Positions 52,790 through 61,122 of a DNA stretch of 64,000 bases are shown here, one piece after another (position 1 is the first letter of the stretch; each line of letters opens with the position of its first letter). The notes beneath the pieces are model-generated. The model was not told the DNA's origin. It made no database searches and was given only the letters and a program-made list of their open reading frames with translations. Source of the DNA: Prevotellaceae bacterium (GTDB taxonomy: Bacteria; Bacteroidota; Bacteroidia; Bacteroidales; Paludibacteraceae); contig JAISYF010000082.1 of NCBI GenBank assembly GCA_031270065.1, forward strand, positions 37,126-101,125, given 5' to 3'. Both the position numbers and the translations under genes were made by a program.

Positions 52790-53602
52790 TTATACCGAAT
52801 AAAACAACCTTATTACCCACTGAAAAGCGCGCCCGGAAAGCAGGTGCGAAAGCAGCACAGAGAGTTTTTGCAGCGGGATCGGCGTGATAACGTAACGCAA
52901 TTTTGGATGTTTGCTATTGACAATTTTTGAGATTTTTTTCGCTAAATATTCAGGTTTTCCGCCGTTGATTTCATCTTTTTCGACATTTTTTAGAACGCGC
53001 TCAAAAGATTTTTGATAATCAGAATTTTCGAGCGTTTTTTGCGAGATTACTCGGCTTTTGGTAAAGCCCGTATGAAAGTCGCCAGGTTCTATTATCACAG
53101 TGTTTATGCCGAATTGCCGCGTTTCCAAACTCAATGCCTCGCTGTAACCCTCTACCGCAAATTTTGACGCGCTATAAAAGCCCTGATACGGAATTGCAAA
53201 CACTCCGCCGATAGAACTGACATTGATTATCAACCCCTTGCGCCGTTCTCTGAAATGCGGCAACACTGCGGAACAAACATTGACCGCTCCAAAAAAATTT
53301 GTGCCCATCTGCACCGCAATTTCCTCTTCGGTTGCCATTTCCACCGCTCCGCTAATGCCCATTCCTGCATTGTTTATCAGTACGTCAATGCGGTTTTCCG
53401 CCTGCAAAATTTTCTCTACCGCAGCCTTAATTTGCTGGCGCGAAGATACATTCATTTGCAGCATTTTCAGTTGATTTATGCCGTCTGCATTGGGCTTGCG
53501 GCTCGTGCCATAGACAATATGCCCGTCTGCAAGCAACCTTTCCGCCACCGCCTTTCCAAACCCCGACGATGCGCCTGTGATTAATATAACTTTTTGTTGC
53601 AT
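52790..53602 (-). CDS. Short-chain dehydrogenase/reductase
   Basis: 270 residues from MQQKVILITGASSG. Rossmann motif TGASSGFG, NNAGMG, catalytic Ser in INVSSIGG and YSASK (Tyr-x3-Lys). A classical SDR; substrate unknown. The start is 19 nt from the 34-bp repeated promoter. It lies just before the polyene cluster but on the other strand, so I do not treat it as the cluster ketoreductase. Confidence 0.85.
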   Translation of the reverse strand: MQQKVILITGASSGFGKAVAERLLADGHIVYGTSRKPNADGINQLKMLQMNVSSRQQIKAAVEKILQAENRIDVLINNAGMGISGAVEMATEEEIAVQMGTNFFGAVNVCSAVLPHFRERRKGLIINVSSIGGVFAIPYQGFYSASKFAVEGYSEALSLETRQFGINTVIIEPGDFHTGFTKSRVISQKTLENSDYQKSFERVLKNVEKDEINGGKPEYLAKKISKIVNSKHPKLRYVITPIPLQKLSVLLSHLLSGRAFQWVIRLFYSV

Positions 53603-53621
53603 AAAATTTAAAGATAAAATG

Positions 53622-53655
53622 CAAAGGTAGCATAAAATTTTCAATTATACACAAA
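53622..53655 (-). promoter_or_regulatory. 34-bp repeated promoter, copy 4
   Basis: On the minus strand TTTGTGTATAATTG ... ATGCTACCTTTG; -7 box TACCTTTG. It ends 19 nt before the SDR start codon. Confidence 0.7.
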
Positions 53656-53668
53656 CGCATAAAAATAC

Positions 53669-53770
53669 AATTTGAAAATTTGAGAATTTGAGGATTTGAG
53701 GATTTGAAATTAAAATCCCAAAATATTCAAATATTCAAATTGAATTTTCAAATCCTCAAATTTTCAAATT
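53669..53770. repeat. A/T-rich repeat block
   Basis: TTTGAAAATTTGAGAATTTG-type units then inverted units, immediately upstream (on the minus strand) of promoter copy 4. Confidence 0.7.
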
Positions 53771-53826
53771 TATTGCTGTCCTCTAAACATTTTTTTGAGC
53801 AAAAAAATGTTTAAAGGACAGTAATA
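53771..53826. repeat. Long palindrome flanking the polyene cluster, left
   Basis: 26-bp arms (53771-53796 and 53801-53826) matching at 24 positions around the loop GAGC. The core TGCTGTCC-CTAAACA is also present in the palindrome at 63504-63552, after the last cluster gene. Confidence 0.65.
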
Positions 53827-53931
53827 AATTTAATTATGAATTATGCAAATCAGAGGCTGTTAAAAATTTATCTTTTTATCGGTTGAGATATAAAAGAATC
53901 AGAATATTCTTGCCGCTGTGAGAGAGTTTTC

Positions 53932-53985
53932 TAACCCCCAAAAAATAGCCCTGAAAACTTTTTATGTTTTGGGGTTATTTTTTAT
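53932..53985 (+). terminator. Hairpin with T tail upstream of ACP gene
   Basis: AACCCCCAAAA and TTTTGGGGTTA pair across about 25 nt, followed by TTTTTTATTTTTTA. No gene is seen ending here, so it may end an unrecognised short transcript in 53830-53930. Confidence 0.5.
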
Positions 53986-54006
53986 TTTTTATTTCATATT
54001 TTTTTG

Positions 54007-54014
54007 TAAATTTG
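54007..54014 (+). promoter_or_regulatory. -7 box for the polyene cluster
   Basis: TAAATTTG followed by CAC, 66 nt before the ACP start codon. Confidence 0.5.
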
Positions 54015-54080
54015 CACTCATTTTTTTTGAAAAAAAATTTAATCATAAAATATTAATAATCAATACATTATATTTATAAA

Positions 54081-54338
54081 ATGGAAAATTTAATTGTAAA
54101 ACTAAAAGAAGAAATTATCGAAGTATTAAATCTCGAAGACGTAAAACCTGCGGACATTGACGAAAATGCGCCGCTTTTTGGCGAGGGCTTGGGACTAGAC
54201 AGCATTGACGCATTGGAACTTATAGTGCTGATGGAGAAAAATTACGGCATCAAACTCAAAGACCCCGCGCAAGGCAAAGAAATTTTCAAATCTATTGCCG
54301 TAATGGCGGAATATATTGCTGCAAACAGAAGTAAATAG
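54081..54338 (+). CDS. Acyl carrier protein
   Basis: 85 residues, acidic and helical. The phosphopantetheine serine is Ser41 in GLDSIDALEL. It differs from housekeeping AcpP in length and helix I, and matches ACPs at the head of aryl-polyene/flexirubin-type clusters. It carries the growing polyene chain for the ketosynthases that follow. Confidence 0.92.
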   Translation: MENLIVKLKEEIIEVLNLEDVKPADIDENAPLFGEGLGLDSIDALELIVLMEKNYGIKLKDPAQGKEIFKSIAVMAEYIAANRSK

Positions 54339-54423
54339 TTTATTGAGTAGAAAGTACAAAATATTGCAGTTTTTTTACTCATTATACTACTTGATACTCA
54401 ATTACTCTGTGCCAAAATTAAAA

Positions 54424-55623
54424 ATGGACAAAATAATTATCAGCGGTATGGGCATTGTTTCAGCGATTGGCAACAATGTGCCTGAAACTTTGCAGTCGTT
54501 GCGCGAAAATCGCAGTGGCATTGCTCCTTTGCGCTATTTGCAAACCGCGCATACAGAATTTCCTGTCGGCGAAGTGAAAATGAGCAATGAGGAAATGATT
54601 GAATCATTGCAAATCCCAAAAAATCAACCGACAGCACGCACCTCGTTAATGGGAATGCTGGCAGTGCGCGAGGCGTTGGAAAACGCGGGAATAAAACTTA
54701 ATGCGTTTCAAAAACGTGTTGCGTTTATCAACGGCACTACTGTTGGCGGAATGGACAAAAGCGAGCAATTTTATCTTGATTTTATTGAAAATGACACGAA
54801 AAACGCTTATATTTCCACGCACGATTGCGGTGCCTGTACAGAAATGATTGCCGATTATTTTGGCATTTTTTCGCAGGTAGATACCATTTCAACGGCTTGC
54901 TCGTCTGCTGCCAACGCCATTTTGTTGGGTGCGGAACTGCTGAAAAGCCGCCGCGCGGACATTGTGGTTGCAGGTGGAGCGGAGTGCATTACCAAATTTC
55001 ATTTGAACGGTTTTAACACACTCAAAATTTTGGACACCAAACCCTGCCGACCATTTGACGCAACCCGCGCAGGCTTAAATCTCGGCGAAGGTGCAGCCTA
55101 TATTGTTATGCAAAGATGTGAGTACAGAGATGTGAGAGATGAAAGACCGCAATCTCAAATCTGTTTATCCGGCTATGCCAACACCTGCGATGCTTTTCAC
55201 CAGACAGCCTCATCTCCCAATGGCGAAGGCGCGTATCTGGCAATGAAAAAAGTCCTCGAAAATGCAGGACTGCAACCCGCCGACATTGACTATATTAATG
55301 CGCATGGCACAGGCACCGGCAACAACGATTTGAGCGAAGGCGCAGCGATTGAGCGGCTTTTTGGTACGGAAAAGCCACCTGTAAGTTCTACAAAATCATT
55401 TACAGGACACACCACAAGCGCGTCTGGCGGCGTGGAAGCGGTAATTTCGATTTTGGCATTGCAAAATAATTTTTTGCCTGCAAATTTGAATTTTAAGAAC
55501 AAGATTGAAGAGTTAAATTTTGAGCCAATTTTTAAATATTCAAATATTCATATCCAAAATGTTCTTTCCAATTCCTTTGGTTTTGGCGGAAATGATACAA
55601 GTTTGATTTTTTCAAAAATTTAA
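54424..55623 (+). CDS. Beta-ketoacyl-ACP synthase (FabF-like)
   Basis: 399 residues from MDKIIISGMGIVSAIG. The thiolase-fold triad is intact: Cys159 (TACSSAAN), His294 (NAHGTGTGN) and His329 (FTGHTTSAS). It condenses malonyl-ACP units in the polyene pathway. It lies 85 nt after the ACP gene. Residues 231-246 (RCEYRDVRDERPQSQI) look unlike the family at a variable surface loop and may derive from repeat DNA. Restriction-modification remnants follow directly after the stop. Confidence 0.92.
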   Translation: MDKIIISGMGIVSAIGNNVPETLQSLRENRSGIAPLRYLQTAHTEFPVGEVKMSNEEMIESLQIPKNQPTARTSLMGMLAVREALENAGIKLNAFQKRVAFINGTTVGGMDKSEQFYLDFIENDTKNAYISTHDCGACTEMIADYFGIFSQVDTISTACSSAANAILLGAELLKSRRADIVVAGGAECITKFHLNGFNTLKILDTKPCRPFDATRAGLNLGEGAAYIVMQRCEYRDVRDERPQSQICLSGYANTCDAFHQTASSPNGEGAYLAMKKVLENAGLQPADIDYINAHGTGTGNNDLSEGAAIERLFGTEKPPVSSTKSFTGHTTSASGGVEAVISILALQNNFLPANLNFKNKIEELNFEPIFKYSNIHIQNVLSNSFGFGGNDTSLIFSKI

Positions 55624-55629
55624 TACTAT

Positions 55630-55767
55630 ATGGAAAGAAAAGAATATTTTAGACATAAAAACACATTGTTATTCAACAACGATGTGCTCGACAATAAACT
55701 TTTTGATAAGAAATTTATTGATTTGATTGTAACTTCGCCACCTTATAAATTTTACCTGACATTTTGA
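55630..55767 (+). pseudogene. N-terminal remnant of a DNA methyltransferase
   Basis: ATG at 55630 (7 nt after the ketosynthase stop) to TGA at 55767 encodes 45 residues starting MERKEYFRHKNT, with IDLIVTSPPYK. TSPPY is motif IV of amino-methyltransferases (N4-cytosine/N6-adenine). The rest of the enzyme is missing and promoter copy 5 begins 5 nt later. Confidence 0.7.
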
Positions 55768-55771
55768 TTTG

Positions 55772-55805
55772 GTTGTGTATAATTGAGTATTTTATGTTAT
55801 CTTTG
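55772..55805 (+). promoter_or_regulatory. 34-bp repeated promoter, copy 5
   Basis: GTTGTGTATAATTG ... ATGTTATCTTTG. It has no A/T repeat block and sits between the methyltransferase and endonuclease remnants, pointing at the remaining cluster genes. Confidence 0.65.
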
Positions 55806-55859
55806 CACAAAAAAATTACTCAAATTAATCAACAACGTTGTGAAACTTGACAGTTACAA

Positions 55860-56188
55860 ATGCAAGCCGCACTTGGCAATGACAATCTAAAATCTTATTT
55901 AAAAATTAAGGAAGAGTATTTGTCAATGCCAAAATTTAACATAGGAGAGAAGAAGGTGTTGAACTGCACATTGACCATATAATTCCAAAAGATAAAGGAG
56001 GCAAAGCAACTATCGAAAACGGACAAACGCTTTGTTCCCGACATAACTTCTTAAAAAAGAACTTAAATCAGACAGAAACCACAAAAAAAATGTTTATCCA
56101 TTTGTACGAACTCACAAAAATAAAAGGAGAAACGGAATTAAACAAATTTTCTGCCGACATTTTGAAAGTGTTTGAAAAACACGATTAA
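55860..56188 (+). pseudogene. Frameshifted HNH endonuclease remnant
   Basis: Frame 1 from ATG 55860 gives MQAALGNDNLKSYLKIKEE ... and stops at 55979-55981. Another frame opens at about 55950 and gives EGVELHIDHIIPKDKGGK then LCSRHNFLKKN, an HNH nuclease core, ending at TAA 56186-56188. The switch near 55950 breaks the gene. With the methyltransferase remnant it is the relic of a restriction-modification system. Confidence 0.7.
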
Positions 56189-56221
56189 TGGACACATAGA
56201 TTGGAAAAAGTAATTGTATTT

Positions 56222-57229
56222 ATGAATAAAAATATCTACATAAATTCTATTAAGCAAATTTCTGCTCAGCCGCCGCTTACTGACGAGTGGTTTGATAATC
56301 CTGTTTTCTATAACGAGCAGTATATCAGAGCGACAGATGCAGATTACAAGCAATATTTTTCGCCGTTGGAGGCGCGGCGTTTGGGCAAAATTCTCAAACG
56401 CGCCTTGCTCACTTCGCGCGAGGCAATGCAGGAAAGTGGCGTGCAAAATCCTGATGCCATTATCACAGGAACGGGCTTGGGCTGTATCGAAAACACCGAA
56501 ATTTTTCTTGATAAACTCGTGCGCGAGGGCGAGGAATTGCTTAATCCTACGCATTTTATGAACTCCACGCATAACACCATTTCGTCTTTGGTGGCGATTG
56601 ATGCCAAATGTCACGGATATAATTCCACATACGCACACAAAGGCATTTCGTTTGAATGTGCGTTGCAAGATGCGTTTTTGCAAATGCAATCGGGAAAAAT
56701 TGGCACGGCGTTAGTCGGTGCGCACGACGAAATGACTCCAGCATATTTTACGCTGTTGAAAAAAGCAGGGTATCTCGGCGTTGAAAATCAGGTTTTTGCA
56801 GGCGAAACAGCGTTAGCGATGATGCTTTCGACAGAAAAAACGGAAAAATCGTTGTGCAAAATTGAAAACGTTGAGAAATTCTACGGTGATATTTCGCAAT
56901 ACGCAATACGCGATACGCAAATCGACCACATTATGGTTGGCGTTAATGGAAATGCCGCAACCGACAAAATTTATTACGAAAATTGTAAAAAATTATTTCC
57001 GAATATTCCGCTTTTGCAGTACAAAAATATTTTTGGCGAAAGTTATACCGCGCCTGCGTTTGGCGTGTATGCGGCGGCTTTGTGTTTGAAAAAGGAAAAA
57101 ATTCCAAATCAATTACGAATTAAAAATTACGAATTACGAATTGAGGAAAAAAAAACTAATAAAATTTTAATTTATAACCATTTTGAAAATAAAAATCATA
57201 CCTTTGTATTACTGTCACATAATTTTTAA
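56222..57229 (+). CDS. Ketosynthase-like chain-length factor of the polyene cluster
   Basis: 335 residues from MNKNIYINSIKQI. It has a thiolase-like fold but no active-site Cys: the place of the nucleophile reads STYAHKGISFECAL. This form (KS-like, Cys-less) partners the true KS in aryl-polyene and flexirubin systems and sets chain length. Residues about 222-234 (SQYAIRDTQ) and 294-308 (QLRIKNYELRIEE) coincide with repeat DNA (ATACGCAATACGCG and ATTACGAATTA units). The gene restarts after the restriction-modification relics. Confidence 0.82.
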   Translation: MNKNIYINSIKQISAQPPLTDEWFDNPVFYNEQYIRATDADYKQYFSPLEARRLGKILKRALLTSREAMQESGVQNPDAIITGTGLGCIENTEIFLDKLVREGEELLNPTHFMNSTHNTISSLVAIDAKCHGYNSTYAHKGISFECALQDAFLQMQSGKIGTALVGAHDEMTPAYFTLLKKAGYLGVENQVFAGETALAMMLSTEKTEKSLCKIENVEKFYGDISQYAIRDTQIDHIMVGVNGNAATDKIYYENCKKLFPNIPLLQYKNIFGESYTAPAFGVYAAALCLKKEKIPNQLRIKNYELRIEEKKTNKILIYNHFENKNHTFVLLSHNF

Positions 57230-57242
57230 TTCGTAATCGAAA

Positions 57243-57593
57243 ATGAAAGTCATCATTCTAACCATATTTCAATGTTTCCTCTTGGCAAGCGGACAAGTTT
57301 GTTTCAAGTTGGCGGTAGAAAAAATCACAAAATTTCAATTTTCGTGGGTCTGTTTCTGCGAAATTTTAACAAATTGGTGGCTCTTAGCAAGCGGCGTTTG
57401 CCTCGTTTCTGCAACGGTTTTGTGGGGTTATGTGCTGAAACATTTTGAGTTTTCGGTTGCCTATCCTGTAACCGCCTTTGCCTACATTTTCGGAATGTTG
57501 GCGGCAATTTTCATTTTTCACGAACAGGTTTCGTTAATGCGCTGGATTGGTCTGGTGTTGATAATTTTAGGGGTAATTTTTATAGCAAAATAG
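57243..57593 (+). CDS. SMR/EamA-like four-helix membrane protein
   Basis: 116 residues with four hydrophobic helices, ending in the EamA-type VSLMRWIGLVLIILGVIFIAK region (split here: VSLMRWIGLV and IILGVIFI). It resembles ArnE/ArnF-type half-flippases or SMR transporters. Given its place between the KS-like gene (13-nt gap) and lolA-like gene, it may move a lipid-linked polyene intermediate across the inner membrane; this is inference. Confidence 0.75.
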   Translation: MKVIILTIFQCFLLASGQVCFKLAVEKITKFQFSWVCFCEILTNWWLLASGVCLVSATVLWGYVLKHFEFSVAYPVTAFAYIFGMLAAIFIFHEQVSLMRWIGLVLIILGVIFIAK

Positions 57594-57661
57594 TTCACAA
57601 ATTTCCACATATAAAAAATTAGTGTAAATTTGTGTAATTTGTGGACAAAAAAATAAATAAT

Positions 57662-58294
57662 ATGAGAAAAGTAATTTTTATAACAATCTTATTTTCAGTA
57701 ATTTGCGGCAATGTTTTTTCGCAAACAGGCAGAAAATTAAGCGAAAGCGAAAAGCAAGTTTTTGAGCAAAAAATGATTGCGCAATCAAAGAAAATCAAAA
57801 CCTTGCAATGCAACTTTACGCAAACAAAAACCTCTTCGCTGGTGACGGAAAAGGCAACAGCAAAGGGCATTTTGCTCTATCATTCGCCGTCTGCGCTGCG
57901 TTGGGAATACACTGAGCCAACACCATCAACTTTGATTTTGAATGGCGACAACGCTACATTGCTCAACAAAGACGGAAAAAAAGCAGGCAATGAAAAAATG
58001 TTCAAACAACTCGGAGGGTTGATTATCAATGCGATAAACGGCGAAAGTTTGCAAAACAGCAAACAATTTTCTACCGAAATCTACGAAATTTTTAATTCGC
58101 AAATTTTGGTAGTTTTAACGCCTGTGCAAAAACGCCTGAAAGAATTTTACAGCACCATTGAGTTAAAAATTGACGCTAAAACTTTACTTGCAAACGAAAT
58201 AAATTTAAACGAAAAATCGGGCGACAAAACCGTTATTTCGCTTACAAACAAAGAATTAAATAAAGAAATTTCGCAGAAAAAATTTGAGTATTGA
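57662..58294 (+). CDS. LolA-like outer-membrane lipid carrier protein
   Basis: 210 residues from MRKVIFITILFSVICGNVFS (signal peptide), followed by a LolA fold (about 30-205; LQCNFTQTKTSS, GILLYHSPSALRWEY). Aryl-polyene clusters regularly carry such a protein, thought to take the polyene lipid across the periplasm. It lies in the cluster operon. Confidence 0.85.
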   Translation: MRKVIFITILFSVICGNVFSQTGRKLSESEKQVFEQKMIAQSKKIKTLQCNFTQTKTSSLVTEKATAKGILLYHSPSALRWEYTEPTPSTLILNGDNATLLNKDGKKAGNEKMFKQLGGLIINAINGESLQNSKQFSTEIYEIFNSQILVVLTPVQKRLKEFYSTIELKIDAKTLLANEINLNEKSGDKTVISLTNKELNKEISQKKFEY

Positions 58295-58324
58295 CAAATT
58301 CAGTATCAAGTATAGAATATAGTT

Positions 58325-59491
58325 ATGGTGTTAAAAAATAATTTTTATAAAATAAAAACAAGTTCGATTGAGGCAGGCAAAGCGACTTTTAGAGTTGCCT
58401 TGCAATCGAAACATTTTGTCTATCAGGCGCATTTTCCGAATAATCCAATCACGCCGGGAGTAATTCTTATTCAGATTGCAGTAGAATTGTTTGAGGAAAT
58501 TCAAAATTCTCATTACTCAATTCAAACGTTGAAAAATGTAAAATTTATTGCGCCTGTTAGCCCTTTGGAATTTCCCGAAACGGATTTTTTGCTTGAATTT
58601 TCGGGAAATAATCTGAAAGTTTTGATAAAAGAAAAAGAAAATGTTTTTGCAAAAATGTCAATAATGGTAGCGAGAACAACAAAACCTCAAATTCAATACT
58701 CAATACCAAAATTTTGTATAATTATACCTGTTTATAATGCCGAGAATTTGATAGGCGATGTTATCAAATCGGTTTTGCAATGCGCTGACAATCTGATTAT
58801 TGTAAATGACGGCTCAACAGACGGAACGTTGGCGGCAATCGCTGGCGCGGATTTGCAAGCAGTGCCTTTGATAACGGCAACGCACCGATTACAAATCGGC
58901 GAGAGCGCGGTAGAGTTGGTTTCTTACGAAAAAAACCGCGGGAAAGGTTACGCCCTGCAACATGGTTTCAAACGCGCTCTGGAACTCGGTTTTACGCACG
59001 CCGTAACACTTGATGCAGACGGGCAGCATTTGGCAAGCGACATTTCGGTTATGGCACAAAGAGCAACGGAAAACCCTGATTCATTGATAGTTGGCTCGCG
59101 AAAATTCGACAACCAAAATATGCCGCAGGGCAATGTTTTTGCTAACAATTTCTCAAATTTTTGGTTTATGTTGCAAACTGCAAAAAAACTGCCCGACACT
59201 CAAACGGGGTTTCGCGTGTATCCGTTGCAAAAAATAGGCAAAATGCGCTTATTTACAAATCGCTACGAGGCAGAACTTGAATTGTTGGTACGCTCGGCGT
59301 GGCGCGGCATTCTGCTTGTTTCGCAACCGATAAATGTGTATTACCCACCTGTAAATGAGCGAGTTTCACATTTTCGCGGCGGTAAAGATTTTTTCAGAAT
59401 TTCGGTTTTAAATAGCGTATTGTGCTTTGCAGCAATTATTTATGGTTATCCGAATATGTTAATTAGAAAAATTTTGTCAATTCAAAAATAA
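58325..59491 (+). CDS. Fusion of FabZ-like dehydratase and GT2 glycosyltransferase
   Basis: 388 residues. The N-terminal hotdog domain (1-118) has HFPNNPITPGV with the catalytic His36, as in 3-hydroxyacyl-ACP dehydratases. The C-terminal GT2 domain (about 128-388) has IIPVYNAE, IVNDGSTDGT and the metal motif TLDADGQH. The two activities would dehydrate the growing chain and add a sugar to the product. About 20 residues near 176-197 are extra between NDGSTDGT and NRGKGYAL and coincide with palindromic DNA (GATTACAAATC). Confidence 0.85.
   Translation: MVLKNNFYKIKTSSIEAGKATFRVALQSKHFVYQAHFPNNPITPGVILIQIAVELFEEIQNSHYSIQTLKNVKFIAPVSPLEFPETDFLLEFSGNNLKVLIKEKENVFAKMSIMVARTTKPQIQYSIPKFCIIIPVYNAENLIGDVIKSVLQCADNLIIVNDGSTDGTLAAIAGADLQAVPLITATHRLQIGESAVELVSYEKNRGKGYALQHGFKRALELGFTHAVTLDADGQHLASDISVMAQRATENPDSLIVGSRKFDNQNMPQGNVFANNFSNFWFMLQTAKKLPDTQTGFRVYPLQKIGKMRLFTNRYEAELELLVRSAWRGILLVSQPINVYYPPVNERVSHFRGGKDFFRISVLNSVLCFAAIIYGYPNMLIRKILSIQK
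58852..58915. repeat. Candidate palindromic insert inside GT2 domain
   Basis: GCGGATTTGCAAGCAGTGCC and CACCGATTACAAATCGGCG pair partly and add about 20 residues not expected in the GT2 core. The frame is open. Weaker than the element A and D cases. Confidence 0.4.
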
Positions 59492-59531
59492 TGTGCAATT
59501 TTGCAATGGATTTTTTTTAATAAAAATCATT

Positions 59532-59678
59532 ATGGCAACTTACACAATACAAATCAACGAAAGAACGTCGCTTGGCAGAACTTTGCCTGCGCTTTTGCAA
59601 GCAGTTCCGCAAGTTATTTCTTTTCAAATGACTGCTTTGTATCTTTCCTATATTAATTTTTCAGAAAAATTTTTATAA
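59532..59678 (+). pseudogene. Small ORF (48 aa), possible antitoxin remnant
   Basis: From ATG 59532: MATYTIQINERTSLGRTL then PALLQAVPQVISF, ending at TAA 59678. The start resembles short Bacteroidetes antitoxin-like proteins, but the end is irregular and runs into promoter copy 6 one base after the stop. A truncated gene is likely; a small intact gene is possible. Confidence 0.4.
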
Positions 59679-59679
59679 G

Positions 59680-59713
59680 TTTGTATATAATTGAGAATTT
59701 TATGCTATCTTTG
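59680..59713 (+). promoter_or_regulatory. 34-bp repeated promoter, copy 6
   Basis: TTTGTATATAATTG ... ATGCTATCTTTG, ending 18 nt before the ATG of the MMPL gene. No repeat block upstream. Confidence 0.7.
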
Positions 59714-59731
59714 CACCTCAAAAAATAACGT

Positions 59732-61069
59732 ATGTCTAACTTTTTTCTAAATATTTTCAACTTTTTTCATCACCGCAAGCCGCTATTATATTTGCTTTTG
59801 GCGGTAATTATTGGCTTGTTGGCGTTTTCGGCAAGCAAAATCAGTTTTGTCGAGGATATTTCGTCATTTTTACCTAATAATGCTGATAATAAGCGCATTA
59901 ACGAGGCGTATCAGCATATCGGGGCGGCAAATAAAATTGTAGTGCGTATTGCCTGCAATGTGCATAACGCGACAGACAGCACACAATACGAATTATCTGA
60001 AGTTGCCACCCGTTTTGCCGAAATTTTACAGGAAAGCGACAGCGCGGAACATATCAAAGAAATAATGTATGAGGTTGATAATGAAAAGATTAAGCAGGTA
60101 ACCGATTTTATTACGCAAAATCTGCCCTATTTTCTCGAAGAGGAGGATTACCGCCGAATTGACAGTTTGTTGCAACCGCAAGCGATTGAAAAGCAGTTAA
60201 AAGCAGACAAAGAGATTTTGATGTCGCCAATGGGCGGCTTTGTGCGGAACGTGATTTTGAATGACCCGCTGCATTTTTCGCAAAACGCTCTCAAAAACCT
60301 CGAAGTTTTTAAACTCAACAACAACGCGAACACCGACAACGGCTTTATTTTCAACGCCAAAGGCGAATGTTTGGTAACGATTACCTCAAAATATCCCGTA
60401 TCGGAAACGGCAAACAACAAACTTCTCGCAAACGAAATTTATAACGCTGTAAATCAGACGCAAACAGAATTTAATAATGAAATAAAAATTATACCTTTTG
60501 GAGCAGCGTTGATTTCGATTACCAATGCCGAACAGATTAAAAACGACTCAATTTTTGCCGTTTCAATCGCACTTGTTTTGATTTTGGCATTGCTGTTTTA
60601 TTTCTTCCGAAACGTTAAATCGCTGTTTTTCATTGCGTTGTCGGTAGCCTTTGGGGCGTTGTTTTCGCTCGGTGCGATTGTGCTTTTCAAAGATACGGTT
60701 TCGATTATTGCCATCGGCATTGCGTCAATTATTTTCGGCATTGCAATCAATTACCCGCTGCATTTTTTGGCGCATTTTAAACATTCTTCGAGCGCATTGC
60801 GTAATACGTATTGCGACAAAGACAACCCACAAAATGAGATACACAATACTCAATACGCATTACGCAATACTATTAAAGAGATAGTTAATCCGCTGTTAAT
60901 CGGCAATATAACTACGGTTGGGGCGTTTCTGTCGCTGCTCTTTATTTCGAGCGATGCGATGAGGGATTTGGGGCTGTTTTCGGCGTTTTTGCTGATTGGA
61001 ACAATACTTTTTGTGCTGTTTTTTCTGCCGCATCTACTGGGAAAAAGGAGCAGGAAAAGACAAAGATGA
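59732..61069 (+). CDS. MMPL-family exporter, N-terminal half
   Basis: 445 residues: one helix (about 18-37), a periplasmic domain (38-260), then five helices (about 262-440). This is one half of an RND/MMPL transporter. In related clusters the two halves plus acyltransferase and methyltransferase form one polypeptide; here the protein stops after a basic tail (GKRSRKRQR) and the second half starts 53 nt later with its own ATG. Residues about 355-381 (RNTYCDKDN...NTQYALRNTI) lie in a cytoplasmic loop and derive from palindromic DNA. Confidence 0.85.
   Translation: MSNFFLNIFNFFHHRKPLLYLLLAVIIGLLAFSASKISFVEDISSFLPNNADNKRINEAYQHIGAANKIVVRIACNVHNATDSTQYELSEVATRFAEILQESDSAEHIKEIMYEVDNEKIKQVTDFITQNLPYFLEEEDYRRIDSLLQPQAIEKQLKADKEILMSPMGGFVRNVILNDPLHFSQNALKNLEVFKLNNNANTDNGFIFNAKGECLVTITSKYPVSETANNKLLANEIYNAVNQTQTEFNNEIKIIPFGAALISITNAEQIKNDSIFAVSIALVLILALLFYFFRNVKSLFFIALSVAFGALFSLGAIVLFKDTVSIIAIGIASIIFGIAINYPLHFLAHFKHSSSALRNTYCDKDNPQNEIHNTQYALRNTIKEIVNPLLIGNITTVGAFLSLLFISSDAMRDLGLFSAFLLIGTILFVLFFLPHLLGKRSRKRQR
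60795..60875. repeat. Palindromic insert inside MMPL gene
   Basis: GCGTAATACGTATTGCG near the 5' side and CAATACGCATTACGCAATAC near the 3' side are inverted relatives. The frame stays open and adds about 27 residues to a loop. Confidence 0.55.
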
Positions 61070-61122
61070 AAATTTTAAAAAAATTGGTAAAAGCAAATTT
61101 AACAGTTGAATAATTAAAATAG

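Noticed and set aside
52790..53602. SDR as the ketoreductase of the polyene cluster
   Set aside because: Opposite strand, own promoter, and outside the flanking palindrome; sequence is of the general SDR type rather than FabG-like.
59532..59678. Confident toxin-antitoxin system
   Set aside because: Only one short antitoxin-like frame is seen and no toxin gene is adjacent.
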